This document shows positions 38,001-44,000 of a DNA stretch of 64,000 bases, piece after piece (within the stretch, counting starts at the first letter, position 1; each line of letters begins with the position of its first letter). Below the pieces are notes generated by a model. The model did not search any database and was not told the DNA's origin. It was given only the letters and a program-made list of their open reading frames with translations. Made by a program: the position numbers and the translations under genes. The DNA is from Hippasteria phrygiana (taxonomy: Eukaryota; Echinodermata; Asteroidea; Valvatida; Goniasteridae), in NCBI GenBank assembly GCA_037893225.1, contig JAZGUH010000374.1, positions 434,001-498,000 of the forward strand, written 5' to 3'.

Positions 38001-41000
38001 CGATTCTCCGGGTTAGTTTCTACCCGGGTAATGACAACTACCCGGGTAATAAATTACCCGGGTAAGTTCAGAGTAGTGTGAAACCGGTATAGGTGGCATC
38101 TTTGTACAGGGTCGTGTAGGGTCTATTTTAGCACCTTAAACAGGGTGTGTCTAATCATCAGAAAATATCTCACCGGGTGATGAGATTGGCGAATCACACG
38201 TCACTCCAGCATCTTCACCATGCCCACAGTCATGATTCAACCATCCAATATGACTGCACTGCCCAAAGTTTGATTCACTTCCATTGCAAGCGACATCATC
38301 CAGGAAAATTGGCCCTGATCCTTGACCGAAGTGAGCATTCTGCCAGGCCTGGGATGCAGAGGGGTAGCCAAGCTGTCGACAGATCACGTTGGCATCTTCA
38401 ATGTCCCAGGAGTCATCACAGACTGTACCCCACTGGTCCTGGTAGTATACTTCCACTCTGCCTTCATACACATTTCCGCCATTCACGAGACGTACTAAAA
38501 CTAATAAAGTAACACAAGGGAAAGTCTGAAAGACTTATAGTATATTAAACACCAAAGTCTTGGGCTGCGTTTCCGCTTCCATATGCTATATGCTAGTGGC
38601 ATTTGTCAAAAGCATGCATAGGCAATGACAGTGAATTTGTATGTCAATGATGAGCTGTGCAGGTTGATGTAATTTATATCACCAGCTTTCCTCCAAGACT
38701 GAACCAGTGCACAAAGTAATTAGGCATTTACAGCTAATTTACCATGCTATAGGTACATGTATGTACATGAAAAACCCATTGGTATGATTGGTTGCATTTC
38801 ACATCACTCATTGTATATTTCTTCATCTATTTCATTGATTTTGTGCGTCCCCACTGAACATGAAATGTACGGATCAGGGCACTATCTTCATCTGGGTGAT
38901 GCTGTTTATAATGCAAACTAGAGTATCTAAATCTGATATTGGCTATCTTCATTTCCCGAGTTGTAATTCTGACTCTTGCCCACAATGTCCATTGTATTTT
39001 TTTTTTTTATTTTTTTTTTAGATTTAATTTCTGACGATAGATCCAGATTCTTTACCTTGAAATGTATTTAACAACCTGTAAGGGTCAAACAATCCACAAG
39101 GGAAAATGACTAGGTAAATTTGAATACATTTTTAAAGTGAACAAAGAAAACTGGCAGGAGCGGGATTCGAATCTGCGACCTCCGTACCGGTGCTCAACCA
39201 ACTGAGCTATCTTGCCCTATGTTGGCGGTCTCCCAAATTGTCAGTATCTTTGTTCAGGTGGCCGCTAGTCAGAAGTCATCAACCCAGAATGCCATATAGC
39301 CAGGGATCACACCCAATTTTACGATACAACATGGAAAGCGACATTGTGGGGATCACTCAGTGGGGATACGACTTTTTAACTGGTAATAAGGGTAATCGGG
39401 TAATAGGGTAATAGAAACTGGACGCAACATACCTCATGCTTAGCGGCCATCCAGGAAGCTAAAAGCTTAAATGTTACAGAATTTGAATGACCAAAATATA
39501 CATTGTACACCCTCAGAATTTGTTTTTCAGTGAGCATACAAAATGTTAAAAAACAAATTCATCAGCAACTAGTTGGATTTCAGAAAAACAATGTAAACTT
39601 CTTGTTGGCATAACATTTTTACTGGCTTGTTGAATTAAATTGATATATGGCATAAACTTACTGGATGAGGTACTTGTAGCACTGCAAGTTACTCCAACGT
39701 CATAGTAATGGTAGCAGCTTGGATACCATCCATTGTGATCACATAGGTCAATGCTGGATTCATGACCAAGACATGCAACATTGCCTAAAAGTACAGGCCC
39801 TGATCCTTGACCAAAGTGAGCATTCTGCCAGGCCTGGGATGCAGAAGGGTAACCAAGCTGTCGACAGATCACGTTGGCATCTTCAATGCTCCAGCCTCTA
39901 TCACAGATCGTACCCCAGTAGCACGTGTAGTACACTTCTACTCTACCTTCATTTGCAGTGTTCCCATTCACAAGACGTACTGAAACTGTGATGGCAAACA
40001 AAATGTTACATACATGTGATTGGGCTGCAAAGCATTTACGATATTGCATCAATCTGAAATTATTTCGCCATGATAATTTCATGATTCTCAAATTATTGTT
40101 AACTTCACAGGAATTATGATAATTAGGAATCACCTAAAAATTATGGGTCATTCCATAAATTTGGGGTCCAAAAGTGTGACTTTTTTGGTGTCCCTGTTAC
40201 ACCTGACCTGTGTAATTTCCATTAAGTATCATTAACCCCTTGAGTACGGTTATTGTAGTGAGGTGTCGGGGTGCCGGGGCGGCCTGTGCAGCCAAGCGAA
40301 ATGGCCACAATGTGCTTGTGCAGTCAAGTGTAACATACAATAATCCAACAATGGATTGAAACTGCACAAATAGCGGCAAATGGCGACATCCGACCACTGT
40401 TGTTTTTTGCGCCATTTGGCGTCATCCGTAAGCAAGGGGTTAAAATTGACTTCACACTATTTTGTTTACTTGTTTGGCAGATACTTTGCTTTACACAATC
40501 ACTCTTAGAGATAGAAGATATTAAAGAATTTGTCTGGAATTGCAAAATCTTATACATGTCAATATGTAACAGGGACACCAAAAATGTCACACTGTTGGAC
40601 CCCAAATTTATGGAATGAGAGATATGCAAATCTTACTTGGGGAAGGAGTTGAATCACTGCGTGCTTCACCACACATCACTCCAGCGCCCTCCCAATGGTT
40701 ACAGCTATGAATGAACCATCCACTATGGTCACATTGGTCAATGCTTGATTCATTACCAATGCATGTTACTTCGTCCAAGAGAATTGGCCCTGATCCTGGA
40801 CCAAAGTGAGCATTCTGCCAGGCATGGGATGCAGGAGGGTAGCCGAGCTGTCGACAAATCACGTTAGCATCTTCAATGCTCCAGCCATTTCCACAGACTG
40901 TACCCCACTGGCCTTCATGGTACACTTCTACTCTTCCTTCAAACTGGCTATCACCATTTTCAAGACGTACCGGAGCTGATAACAAAACAAAAACCTTTTG

Positions 41001-44000
41001 AGCCGCAAATTAAGAAAAAAGTCTGAAAATTGCTGCAATTTCTGAAAGATGCATATAATCTTTCTATACTAATAATGTCTTTCTTTGAGATTCAAAAAAT
41101 CTGATTTCAGTCAAAAGTCTGAAAAATCTCATGCCTACAATAAAATGGGATGACTGCACGAATGACCATTGGGCCTCATGAATACGGGTAAATAATACTT
41201 GTAAATGCTGTGATTTAGTTTAACTGAAAGAAGCGTTCTTTCTGGTAGCAGCTTATTATTCTTTTTATTTTTATTTTTTTTACTATTCAATGGTATTGAA
41301 AATCCAAGACATGATAATTTGATCCCAACATTCATGCAGATGTGTAACCATATGGGAACTGTGTACCACAGGAGCAATAACTTCACTTCAACCACAGAAT
41401 GTGTAATAGATAACCATACCTTAAAATATAAACGTACAGGCTTCCATTAATAACCCTAACCCTGCCAGACAGCTCCAATTTGATGCACTCTGCGGCCAAG
41501 TCAATGTGACAAAGTATGCAATCTGATGCGTCTGGCAGGGTTCTAGCAAAAATGCCCCGGAGGGTTAATGTTTTGCAGTAGAATCACATGAAGGTAATTT
41601 ATAAAAACATGTATTCACATCAATTGTAATTCAATATGCAATGTGCAAAAACAAAGACAGCCTAAATAACATTCTGTCAAAGGTGCTTCATGACATAAAC
41701 AAATGTTATGGGAAACACTGACATTGACTGACAAGTTTTCGATATATTATTCTTTTGGCTGTGTCTCTGTACAATTTTCTATTCCTAGTTCTAAAAAAAA
41801 GGGAAAAAATAGACCAATATTTGCAAATTAAAGGTAGTGTACACGATTGGTAATCCTCTAATTTCTTTTTTACTGAATTATTTATAAATACCTTACTAGA
41901 CTGTAAGTTAATAGTAGTCTCAATCATCCCGTGAAATGATGGCACCTGGTGTGCTGTCGTCAAGAAAAGTTGAAATATATATCGTTTTCCAACGATTTCC
42001 GGCCGGCAATGGTTGGAAAACTGCCCTGTAGCCTTTAGTCAAGGCGCGCGTGGCTACCCGGACGAGTGGCGCGCCCCGGACATGACGGCATATCCGGGGC
42101 CCGTCACGCGCCCAGATAGCCACGCGCGCCTTAACTAAAGGCTATCATCTGCCCGACAGTTGAAAACGAACGCCGTTTTTCTCTCGTTTTTTTCGCCATC
42201 TAACAACGCAAACTCAGTGGAAAGATATTTCCTATAGAATACTGACCCCCAAATCCGCCCATTTCTAAAAATTGCAACATGACCAATCATGTACACTACC
42301 TTTTTAAACTCAAATCCATTTTTGACAACAATAAGCAAGTTACTATCTGTGTTTAGGGTCGATCACCACTACTGTCTTCAACTGCAGGATAAAAAACCAC
42401 TTGAAAATACATGTAATAGACAATAAAACAAACACATTACTAACCGGAAAAGTAGGATGTAACATTACAAGTCACTCCAGCATCCTCGCCATGATTACAA
42501 TTGTGATAAAACCATCCCCTGTGATCACACTGTTCAATGCTTGGTTCATGTCCATCGCATTGAACATCATCCAGGACAATTGGCCCTGATCCTGGACCAA
42601 AGTGAGCATTCCGCCAGGCCTGGGAGGCAGAAGGGTAGCCGAGCTGTCGACAGATCACGTTGGCGTCTTCAATGTCCCAGTAGTTATCACAGACTGTACC
42701 CCACTGGCATTGGTGGTAAATCTCCACTCTTCCTTCATGAGGTGTAGACCCATTAACAAGTCGCACTGGAAATTTTGATGTAACAAAAAGAATAGGTCAA
42801 GCAAATGAGGTACACCTAAAACTTAGTCTTGAATTGAATTGAACTGAATTGAAAAACTTTATTTGGAAATTAAAATAGCCTTGACAGACGAAAATGAAAA
42901 AATAAAGCAATCACACAGTTAATATAGTTACATAAATCTGGCAATCCAAGCAGAATCAGAGTTATTAACATCATGCTCACGTTTACAAACATTTCTCTCC
43001 TATGCATTTACATTGCCACTAGAACTTGAGGAAGTTGTGGTGGTAAACAACTTTAGTGTATGGCAGGACTAAAGTTGAGTATGGCTTACAGTATGGCCAA
43101 GAACTTGAGAGAGATCAGGAAACAGAGGTCACAAACATGACAACTAGTGTAGGGGAATGTGCACAAGAGGGAGCAAAGAAACAACAAACTGAAAATGCTG
43201 AAAAACAGACTTCATGTACTTTACATTCAAGAAAACTGGAATTAGGTGACGGGTACGTCTGTTCCAGTGTTATAACATTCTGAAAAATCATCTTACCTGG
43301 TAAAGAGGTAACATGATCACAAGTCACTCCCACATCACTGCCATGACGGCAGTAATAATTAATCCATCCTCTGTGATCACACTGTTCAATGTCCGATTCA
43401 TGCCCATCACATGTAACATAGTCCAGTAAAATCGGCCCTGATCCTCGACCAAAATGAGCATTCTGCCAGGCCCGGGATGCAAAAGAGTAGCCCAGCTGTC
43501 GACAGATCACATTGGCATCCCGTATGCTAAAGCCACGGCTGCAGATTGTACCCCATTGGCCCTGGTACAAGACTTCCACTCTACCTTCATTAGGGGTGTT
43601 CCCATTCACTAGACGCACAGGAACTGCAGAAAGTTCAAATAAATATACATGTAAATAGTTTGTTTCTCTCATCAGCAGACATTTTCAAGAAACTGCAAAA
43701 GGTTGGTTAGCTGTACATCGATCAAGCATTCAAAAAATTCTAAAAATGTGCTTTTTGTAAATAGATTATCTTTTGAACCTTGTATGACTTGGATGAAGTG
43801 TGTAGGTCCCATCTCTTGTTCAATGAAGTGTCAAAATAGCACATTTAAACTCATTTCAACATAATTACAGTGACACAAAAATGCAAGTAAATGCAGTGGC
43901 ATAACTAGGGGAGGGGGGTTGTAAAGATTCCCCCAGCCAACCCAATGCAAGAGATTCAAATATTGCACAATATTAAAGCTACAATCTCTGTGCTCTTCAA

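Noticed and set aside
39160..39225. Functional tRNA gene
   Set aside because: D-arm and T-arm are tRNA-like but the anticodon arm is shortened here and mismatched in the sister copy.
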